Of a stretch of DNA of 64,000 nucleotides, positions 28,982-38,661 are shown one piece after another (positions within the stretch are counted from its first letter, which is position 1; the number at the start of each line of letters is the position of its first letter). Source of the stretch: Nocardia spumae (GTDB taxonomy: Bacteria > Actinomycetota > Actinomycetes > Mycobacteriales > Mycobacteriaceae); assembly GCF_020733635.1 (NCBI RefSeq), contig NZ_JAJFZL010000001.1:2356001-2420000 (forward strand), read 5' to 3'. Under the pieces are notes generated by a model. That model did not search any database, was not told where the DNA came from, and saw only the letters and a program-made list of their open reading frames with translations. The position numbers were made by a program, and so were the translations under genes.

Positions 28982-29020
28982 CGGTGAGTGTCGTCGGCAG
29001 GTACCCGACGACACTCACCG
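28982..29020. terminator. Bidirectional 16-bp hairpin
   Basis: CGGTGAGTGTCGTCGG (28982-28997) and its exact reverse complement (29005-29020) enclose a 7-nt loop. It lies between the convergent SRPBCC and methyltransferase genes, 15 bp from each stop, and should end transcripts from both sides. Confidence 0.85.
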
Positions 29021-29034
29021 GCGAGTGTGCCGCG

Positions 29035-29817
29035 CTACTTGGTTGCGACGATGACGGTGCCGCTGCCCAGGTCTATCGGACGGCCGTGAAAATCGGCTGC
29101 GAATGCCACGTGGCCGAATCCGGCTTCGTGGATCGCTGTCTCGAGTTGCGAGCGGGAGTACATGTTGAGCCGACACTGCCGGGACCATCCAGGACGCTTC
29201 CAGTGAAGGTCGAGTTCCTGGGTGGTCCAATCATATCGAGCGTGACCGACGAGATCGGACCGTTGCACCAGCTGCGTGCTGATCAATTCGCTGCCGTTGC
29301 GCACTCGATGCTCGAAGTATTCGAGAGTATCGATTTCCATGACGAGCTTGCCCCCGGGCACGAGAACATCGGCCCAGGCCGCGAGGGCGGCAAGGTCTTC
29401 CTCGCGGGTATCGAAGAAGCCGAAGCTGGTCCACAGGTTCAAAATTGCGTCGTATGGACCTGCGGGTGGCGTTCGCATATCGGTCAGGACGAAGGCGCAG
29501 TCAGGGTATCGCCGCCGGGCGTCGTCGAGTTGTTTCGGTGAGTTGTCTATACCGACGATACGATAGCCGCGCCGACCGAGCGGTCCGGTGTGACGGCCGA
29601 ATCCGCAAGGGACATCGAGTATTCGCGCTCCGAGGGGTAATCGCAGCAAGGCGACAATCGCATCGATCTCGCTCTCGGTGTGATCGTATTTGCCTAGGAT
29701 GGTGAATGTTTCGCGGAAGCCTTCGTCGAAGAATTCGTCAGCCCAGTTGTCTCGGGTGATGCGTTCGGAAGTGGTCGCCGTGACCGGGCGCGCCGGCTGC
29801 TCGATCGAAATCTTCAT
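29035..29817 (-). CDS. Class I SAM-dependent methyltransferase
   Basis: A 260-aa methyltransferase. The SAM-binding motif I is ILDVPCGFGRHTGPL, followed by the acidic end of strand 2 in VGIDNSP and motif LVMEIDTLEYF. GAGGAAC precedes ATG 29817. Upstream, in the same direction, lies a 119-aa WHxH-motif protein gene, so the two may act together on one metabolite. By eye codon use is less GC-rich than in neighbours, suggesting recent arrival. The target is unknown. Confidence 0.85.
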   Translation of the reverse strand: MKISIEQPARPVTATTSERITRDNWADEFFDEGFRETFTILGKYDHTESEIDAIVALLRLPLGARILDVPCGFGRHTGPLGRRGYRIVGIDNSPKQLDDARRRYPDCAFVLTDMRTPPAGPYDAILNLWTSFGFFDTREEDLAALAAWADVLVPGGKLVMEIDTLEYFEHRVRNGSELISTQLVQRSDLVGHARYDWTTQELDLHWKRPGWSRQCRLNMYSRSQLETAIHEAGFGHVAFAADFHGRPIDLGSGTVIVATK

Positions 29818-29943
29818 CGCTGGTTCCTCGAAAACCGAACGACCATATCGCAATTCATGACCATATGAACAGTGCGATCGGTCCACGTGAGCGGTGTGCC
29901 GACGGCCGCCATCGGTCGCGCGCGGTCGGATAGTTGCCGATGG

Positions 29944-29973
29944 GGTGTAGCTCCCCGGAAGGGGAGCTGCACC
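29944..29973. terminator. 13-bp hairpin between the small WHxH gene and the methyltransferase gene
   Basis: GGTGTAGCTCCCC (29944-29956), loop GGAA, then GGGGAGCTGCACC (29961-29973). Every position pairs in plus-strand RNA (one U-G); minus-strand RNA has one A-C mismatch. There is no T tract. It could be a partial terminator between the two minus-strand genes or an mRNA-stability element. Confidence 0.5.
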
Positions 29974-29994
29974 GAACGGATCAATTCTCGTGGA

Positions 29995-30354
29995 TCACTT
30001 CTTGTCGAGTTCGACCAGCTTGCAGACGCACAGCGTCACGGTGTGGGCGAGAATGCCGCCGAAATACCGGGTGCAGAACTCCGCGTAGCCGACCGGGTCA
30101 CACTGGTGCGCATGCCACGCCGAATCCACTTCCAGATCATCGGGCAGGTAGTTGCCCTGCATGCCACTGGCCCGGAAGCGCTCCAGTGACCGCTGGTAGC
30201 GGGTTACTCGATCGTCGATCTGCTCCTCGGTCAAGGCTGTGGAGCCCGGCCAGAACAAGTGGCCCCAACGCAGGTTCTCTTTGAGATGTGTCGTATCGAA
30301 ATCCGCAGCAGGTACTTCGGTTTCAGTCGATACAGCCGCGATACTCGTCGTCAT
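29995..30354 (-). CDS. Small protein resembling the conserved core of glycine-rich domain (DUF1399-like) proteins
   Basis: A 119-aa protein I cannot name firmly. Its C-terminal half has VDSAWHAHQCDPVGYAEF, then CTRYFGGILAHT, matching the D-x-x-W-H-x-H ... Y ... C ... G ... H pattern of GRDP/DUF1399-like proteins, which is probably a metal or ligand site. Its end VCKLVELDKK is short and basic. No signal peptide is seen. It precedes a methyltransferase gene on the same strand with 177 bp between them. The role is unknown. Confidence 0.6.
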   Translation of the reverse strand: MTTSIAAVSTETEVPAADFDTTHLKENLRWGHLFWPGSTALTEEQIDDRVTRYQRSLERFRASGMQGNYLPDDLEVDSAWHAHQCDPVGYAEFCTRYFGGILAHTVTLCVCKLVELDKK

Positions 30355-30466
30355 AACCCGAACCCTCGATTCGTTCAGAAACTCACCATGCCGGCCGACA
30401 AGTCTCCAGAGGTGCTGGAGTAGTCAGAGTGTGGTGTGTGCCAGATCACCAGTCAAGGGATGAGCC

Positions 30467-30482
30467 CTCCCAGCGCTGGGAG
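30467..30482. promoter_or_regulatory. 16-bp perfect palindrome upstream of the WHxH-protein gene
   Basis: CTCCCAGCGCTGGGAG is fully self-complementary without a loop, typical of a dimeric regulator site. It lies 113 bp before the start of the 119-aa gene on the minus strand. No regulator gene is adjacent, so the binding protein cannot be named. Confidence 0.45.
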
Positions 30483-30559
30483 AGCCCATGCGTGAACTTG
30501 TTTGCGACTCAAACGATTTCACGGACAGTTGCGATGGGTGAGCCGAACCGGGGAGCGTC

Positions 30560-30596
30560 CGACCAGGCCGGGCGCGAAGATGCGTCGGCCTGGTCG
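30560..30596. terminator. 11-bp hairpin after the acyl-CoA dehydrogenase pair
   Basis: CGACCAGGCCG (30560-30570) pairs exactly with CGGCCTGGTCG (30586-30596). It lies about 95 bp beyond the stop of the downstream dehydrogenase gene on the minus strand and is the best terminator candidate for that pair. The rest of 30355-30691 shows no credible gene. Confidence 0.55.
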
Positions 30597-30691
30597 GTCG
30601 TCGAACCCGAGTCACGCACAGCGCCAGTGGTTTCGGTGAAACATGGCTGCTGCGGTGGCGGGAGCCCTCCCGCGTCGGTGAACCCCGGGAT

Positions 30692-31816
30692 TCACGGCCG
30701 GGTCAGCGCTGCGTAGCGCGCGATGTGCTGATCGGCCGAGCCCCATTCGTAGCGAATCGCGGTGAGCCGCTTGAAGAAGTGTCCGATCGCCAGCTCCTCG
30801 GTCATGCCCATCGCCCCGTGTAACTGCACCGCGTGCTGACCGATGAATCCGGCGGCGCGGGCGATAGTGGCCTTGGCGGCGGCGGCCGCGCGGGCCCGGA
30901 CCCGGGGTTCGGCATCGAGCTTCAGCGTCACCAGATAGGTGGCGGCGACGGCCTGTTCGAGTTCCAGATGCATATCGACCATGCGATGCTGCAGCACCTG
31001 GAAGCTGCCGATCGGCACCCCGAACTGCCGGCGCTGCTTGCTGTACTCCACGGTTTCGGCGAGCACCCGGCGCATCGCTCCCACGGCCTCGGCGCAGATC
31101 GCCGCGATCGCCTCGTCGACCCCGAGTTCGAGTGAATCATCGGCCGCGCCTTCGGATCCCAGCAGCGCGTCGGCGGGCACCCGTACCCCCTCGAACACCA
31201 GATCGGCCGCGCGGCGTTCGTCGATGGTGCGATAGGCGTGCTGTGTCACGCCGGCGGAATCGGCCGCCACGACGAACAGCGACAGCCCCGGCCCCGCCTC
31301 GGTGCGCGCGGTGACCAGCAGATGGGTGGCCAGCGGTGCGCTGGTGACGCCGGTCTTGGCGCCGTCGATGATCCACCCGTCCCCGTCGCGGCGCGCGGTG
31401 GTCGCGATGCGGTGCAGGTCGTATCCGGATTGCGGTTCCAGCCCGGCCAGGGCCGTGACGACCGAGCCGTCGACGATGCCACGCAGCAGTTCGTCGGCCG
31501 CCCTGCCCCCCGCGCGCCGCAGGAGCCCGCCACCGAGTACGGCGGTGTCGATATAGGGCTCGACCACCAGCGCGCTGCCCAGGGCCTCGGCGATGATCAT
31601 GGTCTCGATCGCGCCGCCGTCGAAGCCGCCGACGCTCTCGGGCAGACCGGCGCCGAGAATGCCGACCTCTTCGGCGAAGCCGCGCCAGATCTCGGGCTGA
31701 TGTCCGGCGCCGACCCGGGCCGCCGCACGGCTCTTCTCGAGGTCGTAGCGCGCGGCGAGGAATTCGGTGACCGTGTCACCGAGCAGTTGCTGTTCGGCAG
31801 TGAATTCGAAGTCCAT
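30692..31816 (-). CDS. Acyl-CoA dehydrogenase (FadE), second of a pair
   Basis: A 374-aa flavoprotein of the acyl-CoA dehydrogenase family, oxidising the alpha-beta bond of an acyl-CoA. It starts MDFEFTAEQQLLGDTVTEFL and ends with the family helices (VQLHGAMGMTEELAIGHFF). It sits one base after the stop of another FadE gene. In mycolata such adjacent pairs commonly form alpha2beta2 heterotetramers acting on steroid side chains or branched acyl-CoAs. The substrate here is not known. Confidence 0.9.
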   Translation of the reverse strand: MDFEFTAEQQLLGDTVTEFLAARYDLEKSRAAARVGAGHQPEIWRGFAEEVGILGAGLPESVGGFDGGAIETMIIAEALGSALVVEPYIDTAVLGGGLLRRAGGRAADELLRGIVDGSVVTALAGLEPQSGYDLHRIATTARRDGDGWIIDGAKTGVTSAPLATHLLVTARTEAGPGLSLFVVAADSAGVTQHAYRTIDERRAADLVFEGVRVPADALLGSEGAADDSLELGVDEAIAAICAEAVGAMRRVLAETVEYSKQRRQFGVPIGSFQVLQHRMVDMHLELEQAVAATYLVTLKLDAEPRVRARAAAAAKATIARAAGFIGQHAVQLHGAMGMTEELAIGHFFKRLTAIRYEWGSADQHIARYAALTRP

Positions 31817-31817
31817 C

Positions 31818-33050
31818 TCACAGTCCCAGGGTTGCCTTGGCGATGATGTTGCGCTGAATCTCGTTGCTGCCCGCGTAGATCGAGCCGGCCCGGTCGTTGA
31901 AGTACCGCAGCGGCGCCACGGCCTGCCACGGTTCGCCGCTGAGATATCCGTCGGCGGGTGCGACGAAATCGGCGACCGGCCCACCCGGCATCGCCGCATG
32001 CGGCTGATAGGCCCGCCCGCGCGGTCCGGCGGCCTCGAGGGCCAGTTCGGTGAGCTGCTGGCTCAATTCGGTGCCCAGGATCTTGATCGTGGACGCCGCC
32101 GGACCGGGGTCCTTGCCGCGCGAGATGGCCGACATGGTCCGGTATTCCAGGATCTCGAGCACGTCGGCGCGGATCCGCGCATCGGCCAGCTTGGCGGCGA
32201 AGGCGGGCTCGTCGAGCAGGCTGCCGCCGGCGAAGCCGGGCTGTGCGGCCGCGTGCGCGGCCAGCGATTCGGCGAGCACCTGCAGGGCCGGGCCGTAGGC
32301 CGAACCACCGCGTTCGAAGTTGAGCAGATGTTTGGCGACGGTCCAGCCCTCGTCGACGCGGCCGATGACATTGGTCTTCGACACCCGGACCTGATCGAAG
32401 AACACCTGATTCTGCACCTGCTCGCCGGAGGTCATGACCAGCGGCCGGATCTCGATACCCGGGGTGTCCATGGGAATCAGCACGAAGGTGATGCCCTGCT
32501 GTTTGCGTTCCAGCTTCGACGTGCGGACCAGGGCGAAGATCCAGTTCGCCTCGCTGGCGTGGGTGGTCCAGATCTTGGATCCGGTGCAGACCAGATCGTC
32601 GCCGTCGGACACCGCGGCCATGGTCAGCGAGGCCAGATCGGAACCGGCCTCCGGCTCGGAATAGCCCTGGCAGAAGAAGACCTCACCGGTGAGGATGCGA
32701 GGCAGGAAGAAGTCCTTCTGCTCGGGGGTGCCGAAGGCGATGATCGCGTGCGCGACCATCCGGATACCCATCGGCGACAGTGCGGGCGCACCCGCGAGCG
32801 TGGATTCACGATCGAAGATGTAGTGCTGCGTCATGCTCCAGTCGCAGCCGCCGTGCGCGACCGGCCAGGCCGGTGCGGCCCAGCCGCGGGCGTTCAGGAT
32901 GTGCTGCCACCGCATGCTGGCCTCGTGATCCGGGTACACGCTGGTGGCGAGCTGACCGGCGCGACGTAGTTCCGGGGTCAGATTCTCGTCCAGGAAGCGC
33001 CGCACCTCGTCGCGAAACGCCAGATCGGTGGGTGACCAGTCCAGATTCAC
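31818..33050 (-). CDS. Acyl-CoA dehydrogenase (FadE), first of a pair
   Basis: A 410-aa acyl-CoA dehydrogenase. Flavin and substrate blocks FFCQGYSEPEAGSDLASL, SKIWTTHASEANW and the C-terminal GSIYAGSNEIQRNIIAK are clear. GTG 33050 is chosen because AAGGAG stands a proper distance upstream; the longer frame from 33086 would place that site inside the gene. It is divergent from smc across about 170 bp, with its partner FadE directly downstream. Confidence 0.9.
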   Translation of the reverse strand: MNLDWSPTDLAFRDEVRRFLDENLTPELRRAGQLATSVYPDHEASMRWQHILNARGWAAPAWPVAHGGCDWSMTQHYIFDRESTLAGAPALSPMGIRMVAHAIIAFGTPEQKDFFLPRILTGEVFFCQGYSEPEAGSDLASLTMAAVSDGDDLVCTGSKIWTTHASEANWIFALVRTSKLERKQQGITFVLIPMDTPGIEIRPLVMTSGEQVQNQVFFDQVRVSKTNVIGRVDEGWTVAKHLLNFERGGSAYGPALQVLAESLAAHAAAQPGFAGGSLLDEPAFAAKLADARIRADVLEILEYRTMSAISRGKDPGPAASTIKILGTELSQQLTELALEAAGPRGRAYQPHAAMPGGPVADFVAPADGYLSGEPWQAVAPLRYFNDRAGSIYAGSNEIQRNIIAKATLGL

Positions 33051-33223
33051 GAAGAACTCCTTGTACGGTAAATGGGCTTCTACCATCTCATTCGGTCCTA
33101 CCAGAGCGCAAATGACCGTTAACTTATTGAGGGAATTCGCGGCTCGGGACGGCGACGGGGCCGCGTGCGCGTTCGCCCGGCATACGACCGGCTACGCCCT
33201 GCGACCGGGTAGCCTGACCGACT

Positions 33224-36200
33224 GTGCACCTGAAGAGTCTGACGCTGAAGGGATTCAAATCCTTCGCGTCCGCGACGACGCTGCGCCTCGAGCCCGGCAT
33301 CACCTGTGTGGTGGGCCCGAACGGCTCGGGCAAATCGAACGTCGTCGACGCGCTGACCTGGGTGATGGGGGAGCAGGGCGCCAAGGCGCTGCGGGGCGGG
33401 AAAATGCAGGACGTGATCTTCGCCGGTACCTCGGGGCGTGCGCCGCTGGGTCGCGCCGAGGTCACCCTCACCATCGACAACTCCGACGGAGCGTTGCCGA
33501 TCGACTACTCCGAGGTGTCGATCACCCGGCGAATGTTCCGCGACGGCGCGGGCGAGTACGAGATCAACGGCAACTCCTGCCGGTTGATGGACGTGCAGGA
33601 ACTGCTGTCGGACTCCGGTATCGGCCGGGAAATGCACGTCATCGTCGGCCAGGGACAGCTGTCGGCGATTCTGGAATCTCGTCCCGAGGATCGCCGGGCC
33701 TTCATCGAGGAGGCCGCGGGTGTGCTCAAACACCGCAAACGCAAAGAGAAGGCGGTCCGCAAACTCGACGCCATGCAGGCGAATCTGGCCCGCCTGACCG
33801 ATCTCACCACCGAATTGCGCCGGCAGCTCAAACCACTGGGGCGCCAGGCCGAGGTGGCGCGGCGGGCGGCGACCGTGCAGGCGGATCTGCGTGATGCCCG
33901 CCTGCGGCTGGCCGCCGACGATCTGGTGGTGCGGCGGCGCGAGCTGGAGAGTCAGCAGAGCAAGGAGGCCTACGCCCGCGAGCAGCAGATCACCGTGCAG
34001 GCCGAACTCGACGCGGCCAACGCGGCATTGGCGCAGCAGGAGTTCCAGCTGTCGCGGCTGACCCCCGGGGCCGAGGCCGCCGCCCAGACCTGGTTCCAGC
34101 TCTCGGCACTGGTGGAGCGCGTCAACGCGACCATCCGCATCGCGCGCGACCGGGCCCGCAACCTCACCATCGAACAGCCGACCGGGACCGGTCGCGATCC
34201 CGAGCAGCTCGAGGCCGAAGCCGATCGGGTGCAGGCCGAGGAGGCCGAACTACTCGAGGCGGTCGAGGTGGCCTCGGCCACCCTGGAGGCCGCGCGCGAT
34301 CAGCTGATCGACCGCGAACAGGCCGCCAAGGCCGCCGAGCAGGCCCATCTGGCGGCCGTGCGCGCGATCGCCGACCGGCGCGAAGGGCTGGCCCGCCTGG
34401 CCGGTCAGGTCGACACGCTGCGGCACCGTGCCCAATCGGCCGACGGTGATATCGCCCGGCTGTCCGAGTCGCTGACCGCCGCACGCCAGCGCGGTGACGA
34501 GGCCGAGGCCGAATTCGAGTCGGTGCAGACGGAATTGAGCGAACTCGATGCCGGGGAAGAAGGGCTCGACGCCGCCTACGAACATGCCGCGCAGGCGCTC
34601 GAACTGGTCGACGCGCGGGTGACCGAACTGCGCGAGCGCGACCGCGAGGCCGGTAAGAAGGTGGCCTCGCTGACCGCCCGCATCGAGGCGCTCACCATGG
34701 GGCTGGCCCGCAGGGACGGCGGCGCCTGGCTGCTGGACAACCATCGGGACGGGATGCTCGGACCGCTGTCGGGAATGGTGCGGGCGCACAGCGGATTCGA
34801 GGCCGCGGTCGCGGCCGCGCTGGGTCCGCTGGCCGATGCCGTCGCCGCGGATTCGGGCGCCACCGCACACGCCGCTGTGCGGGAGCTCAAGGAGGCCGAC
34901 GGCGGCCGGGCGGCGCTGGTCTACGCCGGCGCGGCGCCACTGGCCGCCGAGCCCGCCGAAGGTGAATTGCCCGCGGGCGCGCGCCGGCTCGCCGAGGTGG
35001 TCGAGTACCCGGACCGGCTGCGTGGTGCGGTCGCCGCCCTCACCGCGGGCACCGTCGTCGTCGACGATCTGGCGCGGGCCGCGGACGTGCTCGCCGCCCG
35101 GCCCGACTTGCGCGTGGTGACCCGCGACGGCGATCTGAGCGGATCCGGCTGGGTGCTCGGTGGTTCCGATCGCGCCCCCAGCCAGCTCGAGGTCCAGGCC
35201 GATATCGACACCGCCGCCGCCGAACTGGTGTCGTGGCAGCGGCAGGCCGAGGAGCTCGAGGCGGCGCTGTCGGGTGCGCTGGCCGAGCAGGGCGATCGCA
35301 AACAGGCCGTCGATCAGGCACTGCTCGCCCTGCACGAATCCGATCAGGCGATGGTCGCGATCTACGACCGGCTCGGTCGGCTCGGCGCCACCGCGCGCGG
35401 CGCGCGCACCGACTACGAACGCCTGCTGGCGCAACGCGCGGAGGCCGAGACCACCCGCGACGAGAATCTGACGGCCCTGGCCGACCTCGAGGGCCGGCTG
35501 CGCCATGCCGAATCCGAGCACTCGGATCTGGATTCCGATGCCGACGCCGGAACCGATGCCGCCGGGCAGGAACGCGAGCAAGCCGCCGCCGCCCTGGCCG
35601 AGGCGCGGGCCATGGAGGTGGAGGCGCGGCTGTCGGTGCGGACCGCGGAGGAACGCGCGGAATCGGTTCGCGGAAAAGCGGATTCGCTGCGGCGCGCCGC
35701 CCGGGCCGAACGCGAGACGCGTGCGCGAGCCGAGCGCGCGCAGGCGGCCCGGCGGCGCGCCGCCGAGGTGGCGGCGGTGGTCGCCGAATCCGCGGAGCGG
35801 ATCGCCGCCGAACTGGAAACGGTGGTGGGCGAGGCCGCCGCACGGCGCGACGAGCTGGTGCGCCGCCGCACCGAATGCGCGGCGCAGGTCGATCAGACCA
35901 AGGAACGGGCGCGGGCCCTGACCACCCAGCTCACCCAGCTGACCGACGCCGTGCACCGGGACGAGGTGGCGCGTGCCCAGTCCGCCTTGCGCATCGAACA
36001 ATTGGAAACCACCATCGCCGAGCAGTTCGGCATCGCCCTGGACGAACTCGTCGCCGAATACGGCCCGCACGTCCCGATGCCGCCCACCGCCCTGGAACTG
36101 CAGGAGTACGAACAGGCCCGCGAACGCGGTGATCAGGTCAGCCCGCCGCAACCGATGCCCTACGACCGCGCCACGCAGGAGCGTCGCGTCAAACGTGCCG

Positions 36201-36838
36201 AGAAGGATCTGACCACGCTCGGCAAGGTGAATCCTCTTGCGCTGGAGGAGTTCGCGGCGCTGGAGGAGCGCTACACCTTCCTGTCCACGCAGCTCGAGGA
36301 CGTCAAGAAGGCCCGCCAGGATCTGCTCGACGTGGTCGCCGAGGTCGACGCGCGCATCCTGCAGGTGTTCACCGAGGCCTACGAGGATGTGGAACGCGAG
36401 TTCGTGCAGGTCTTCGGCAGGCTCTTCCCGGGCGGTGAGGGCCGGCTGCTGCTGACCGACCCCTCCGATATGCTCACCACCGGAATCGAGGTGGAGGCCC
36501 GGCCTCCGGGGAAGAAGGTCAAGCGGCTGTCACTGCTGTCCGGTGGCGAGAAATCCCTTGCCGCGGTGGCATTTCTGGTCTCGATCTTCCGTGCCCGTCC
36601 CTCACCGTTCTATGTGATGGACGAGGTCGAAGCGGCCCTGGACGACACCAACCTGCGTCGGCTCATCGGCCTGTTCGAACAGCTGCGGGAGAAGTCCCAG
36701 CTGATCGTGATCACCCACCAGAAGCCGACCATGGAGATCGCCGACGCGCTCTACGGCGTGAGCATGCGCGGCGACGGCATCACCCAGGTCATCTCGCAGC
36801 GGATGCGCGGCCAGAATCTGGTCGGCGCGTCCACCTAG
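33224..36838 (+). CDS. smc: Chromosome segregation ATPase SMC
   Basis: A 1204-aa SMC protein that forms a ring with ScpA/ScpB to organise and separate chromosomes. Walker [10 protein letters not shown] is at residues 31-39. Long coiled coils run about 170-490 and 680-1020 with a hinge between them. The C-terminal head has the signature [11 protein letters not shown] and Walker [14 protein letters not shown]. The GTG start is at 33224. In M. tuberculosis smc is beside acyP and ftsY; here both neighbours are separated by accessory genes. Confidence 0.97.
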   Translation: MHLKSLTLKGFKSFASATTLRLEPGITCVVGPNGSGKSNVVDALTWVMGEQGAKALRGGKMQDVIFAGTSGRAPLGRAEVTLTIDNSDGALPIDYSEVSITRRMFRDGAGEYEINGNSCRLMDVQELLSDSGIGREMHVIVGQGQLSAILESRPEDRRAFIEEAAGVLKHRKRKEKAVRKLDAMQANLARLTDLTTELRRQLKPLGRQAEVARRAATVQADLRDARLRLAADDLVVRRRELESQQSKEAYAREQQITVQAELDAANAALAQQEFQLSRLTPGAEAAAQTWFQLSALVERVNATIRIARDRARNLTIEQPTGTGRDPEQLEAEADRVQAEEAELLEAVEVASATLEAARDQLIDREQAAKAAEQAHLAAVRAIADRREGLARLAGQVDTLRHRAQSADGDIARLSESLTAARQRGDEAEAEFESVQTELSELDAGEEGLDAAYEHAAQALELVDARVTELRERDREAGKKVASLTARIEALTMGLARRDGGAWLLDNHRDGMLGPLSGMVRAHSGFEAAVAAALGPLADAVAADSGATAHAAVRELKEADGGRAALVYAGAAPLAAEPAEGELPAGARRLAEVVEYPDRLRGAVAALTAGTVVVDDLARAADVLAARPDLRVVTRDGDLSGSGWVLGGSDRAPSQLEVQADIDTAAAELVSWQRQAEELEAALSGALAEQGDRKQAVDQALLALHESDQAMVAIYDRLGRLGATARGARTDYERLLAQRAEAETTRDENLTALADLEGRLRHAESEHSDLDSDADAGTDAAGQEREQAAAALAEARAMEVEARLSVRTAEERAESVRGKADSLRRAARAERETRARAERAQAARRRAAEVAAVVAESAERIAAELETVVGEAAARRDELVRRRTECAAQVDQTKERARALTTQLTQLTDAVHRDEVARAQSALRIEQLETTIAEQFGIALDELVAEYGPHVPMPPTALELQEYEQARERGDQVSPPQPMPYDRATQERRVKRAEKDLTTLGKVNPLALEEFAALEERYTFLSTQLEDVKKARQDLLDVVAEVDARILQVFTEAYEDVEREFVQVFGRLFPGGEGRLLLTDPSDMLTTGIEVEARPPGKKVKRLSLLSGGEKSLAAVAFLVSIFRARPSPFYVMDEVEAALDDTNLRRLIGLFEQLREKSQLIVITHQKPTMEIADALYGVSMRGDGITQVISQRMRGQNLVGAST

Positions 36839-36844
36839 CCGATC

Positions 36845-37741
36845 TCATCCGGCCAGCCGGGACTTCAGGACCGCCGCGCCGGTGGTGGTGAGCCAGGTCT
36901 CGAGACTCTGCAGGCCCGGATGGATCCGGCGGATCTGTTCGATATCGGCGCGCCAGCCGTGCCCCTGATGGGTCAGGCGCCACGTATTGCCGATCTGCTC
37001 GCCGAGTTCGTCGGCTTGCGCCTCGGTGAGCTCGTGATACCGCACCGGGAATCCGGTCGCCCGGGAAATGAGCTCCATCGCGGCCGAGGGGGTCACGGCA
37101 TCGCCGGCGAGTTCGAGGATCTGTCCGGTGAATCGTGCGGGATCGGCGAACGCCGCCGCGGCGACGGCGGCGATATCGTCGACCGCGATCATCTGCAGCG
37201 GCCGCTCGGACGGGAACAGATGGGTGTTCACGCCGTCGACGAATCCGTCGACCGGCAGGCCCTGCGCGAGGTAGTTCTCCATGAACCGGACCGGGCGCAG
37301 GATGGTGTATCGCATACCGCTCGCCGCGAGCGCCTCCTCGATCTGGCGCTTTCCGGCACTGCCCCAAGGGATTTCGTTGTCGAACGAGGCGACCCCGGTG
37401 AAGACGATATGGTCGGTTCCGGCGTGCCGGGCGGCGTCGACGAGTGCGCGGCCGCGAGTCGCCTCGAGTTCGACATCCCAGCCGTCGGGCCCGAACGCCG
37501 CCGGCGGGACGGCGAAGACGCCTCGGGTTCCGGCCACCGCCGCCGCCAGGGTGGGTGGGTCGTCGAAGTCGCCGACGGCGACCTGAGCTCCCCGTCCGGC
37601 CAGTTCCCGGACGGCCGGGGCGTCGGGATCGCGGACCAGGATGCGAACCGGCGTCCGGCTCGACAGCAGTGCGCGGGCGGTCGCGCCACCCTGGTTGCCG
37701 GTCGCGCCGGTGACGAGAACGAGGTCGTTGTGCTCGGTCAT
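36845..37741 (-). CDS. NmrA-type NAD(P)-binding oxidoreductase-like protein
   Basis: A 298-aa atypical short-chain dehydrogenase. The Rossmann loop LVTGATGNQGGATARAL is at the start, and the fold continues with TDHIVFTGVASF and RYTILRPVRFMENYL. Such proteins (NmrA, azoreductase/quinone-reductase QorB-like) bind NAD(P) and may reduce quinones or act as redox sensors. It is divergent from a TetR gene with an operator-like palindrome between, so it is probably the TetR target. It is convergent with smc (6-bp gap). Confidence 0.85.
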   Translation of the reverse strand: MTEHNDLVLVTGATGNQGGATARALLSSRTPVRILVRDPDAPAVRELAGRGAQVAVGDFDDPPTLAAAVAGTRGVFAVPPAAFGPDGWDVELEATRGRALVDAARHAGTDHIVFTGVASFDNEIPWGSAGKRQIEEALAASGMRYTILRPVRFMENYLAQGLPVDGFVDGVNTHLFPSERPLQMIAVDDIAAVAAAAFADPARFTGQILELAGDAVTPSAAMELISRATGFPVRYHELTEAQADELGEQIGNTWRLTHQGHGWRADIEQIRRIHPGLQSLETWLTTTGAAVLKSRLAG

Positions 37742-37768
37742 GGTCGTGTGCAGCCCTTTCGGTAGAAT

Positions 37769-37784
37769 CGGGTTGGTCAACCCG
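37769..37784. promoter_or_regulatory. 7-2-7 inverted repeat in the NmrA-TetR divergent promoter
   Basis: CGGGTTG-GT-CAACCCG, with perfect 7-bp arms, lies 28 bp upstream of the oxidoreductase start and 66 bp upstream of the TetR start. Its size and place fit a TetR dimer site controlling both genes. Confidence 0.55.
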
Positions 37785-37849
37785 TATCTGCACGATAGAA
37801 ACGCGACCGGCGTCTGTGCCAGCCGTCGGTGAAGGGGTTTCGTCACGCC

Positions 37850-38644
37850 ATGAACGCACCGGCACCCGCCGTACCGGCCACTCGAATCGACGCCCGCCGC
37901 AACCGGGCCCGGGTGCTCACCGCCGCTCAGCGAGCCTTCGCCGAATCCGGAATGTCGGTATCGCTGTCGGAGATCGCGCGGCGCGCGGGTGTCGGCGCGG
38001 GCACTGTGCACCGGCATTTCCCGACCAAGACCGATCTGCTGGAGGCGGTGATCCAGCAGCGGATCGACCGGCTGACCGCGCGGGCGCTGACCCTGCGCGA
38101 CGCCCCGGACCCCACCGCCGCTTTCCTGGACTTCTGTCGCGAGATCGTCACGCGCACTCCGGGAAACAAGGCGATGTGCGATCTGCTGGAGGCCGATGAC
38201 GGCTGGCCGCGAGTGCTGCTCCGGGATGCGGGGGAGCGGTTTCACCTGGCGCTGGGACAGCTGCTGCACGCGGCCCAGCGTGCCGGTGGGGTGCGTGCCG
38301 ATCTGACCCTCACCGATGTGCTGGCGATCTTCACCGGATGTGTTGCCATCCAGCGGGCTTCGAATGTCCGCACCGAACTGTCCCGTCCGGCCGCGATGCT
38401 GCTGCAGGCCATGCGCGCCGAATCGACCGTAACGAAACGCGAGAATTCTTCGGATCGCCGTGACGAAAGTCCGGGGAGTGACGAAAGTCGGGATCCGGGG
38501 CGATGCCCGATCTGTGGGGCCGGTTTACCGCATTCGGCGACCGGCCGGCCGGCGCGCTACTGCTCGTCCGCGTGTCGGCAGAAGGCGCACCGCCGCCGCC
38601 GGGCCGCACGGAATCCGCGGGCGGCATCGGCGGCCGCCGAGTAG
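37850..38644 (+). CDS. TetR-family regulator with C-terminal Cys4 zinc-ribbon extension
   Basis: A 264-aa regulator. The TetR helix-turn-helix is at about 20-65 (ISLSEIA-type segment SLSEIARRAGVGAGTVHRHF), followed by the helical ligand domain to about 190. The tail carries C219-x2-C222-x15-C238-x3-C242 (CPICG ... RYCSSACRQKAHRRRR), a zinc-ribbon-like unit not usual for TetR. ATG 37850 is chosen over GTG 37829. It likely represses the divergent NmrA-type gene through the palindrome at 37769. The tail could be a metal or redox input or an extra nucleic-acid contact. Confidence 0.85.
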   Translation: MNAPAPAVPATRIDARRNRARVLTAAQRAFAESGMSVSLSEIARRAGVGAGTVHRHFPTKTDLLEAVIQQRIDRLTARALTLRDAPDPTAAFLDFCREIVTRTPGNKAMCDLLEADDGWPRVLLRDAGERFHLALGQLLHAAQRAGGVRADLTLTDVLAIFTGCVAIQRASNVRTELSRPAAMLLQAMRAESTVTKRENSSDRRDESPGSDESRDPGRCPICGAGLPHSATGRPARYCSSACRQKAHRRRRAARNPRAASAAAE

Positions 38645-38661
38645 TCGAGAACGAGTGGTCG

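Noticed and set aside
30429..30716. 95-codon plus-strand frame between the WHxH gene and the dehydrogenase gene
   Set aside because: No ribosome site, odd composition, overlaps the end of fadE and contains two palindromic elements.
34250..36151. 633-codon minus-strand frame inside smc
   Set aside because: Antisense of the SMC coiled coil; Gly/Arg/Leu-rich without motifs.
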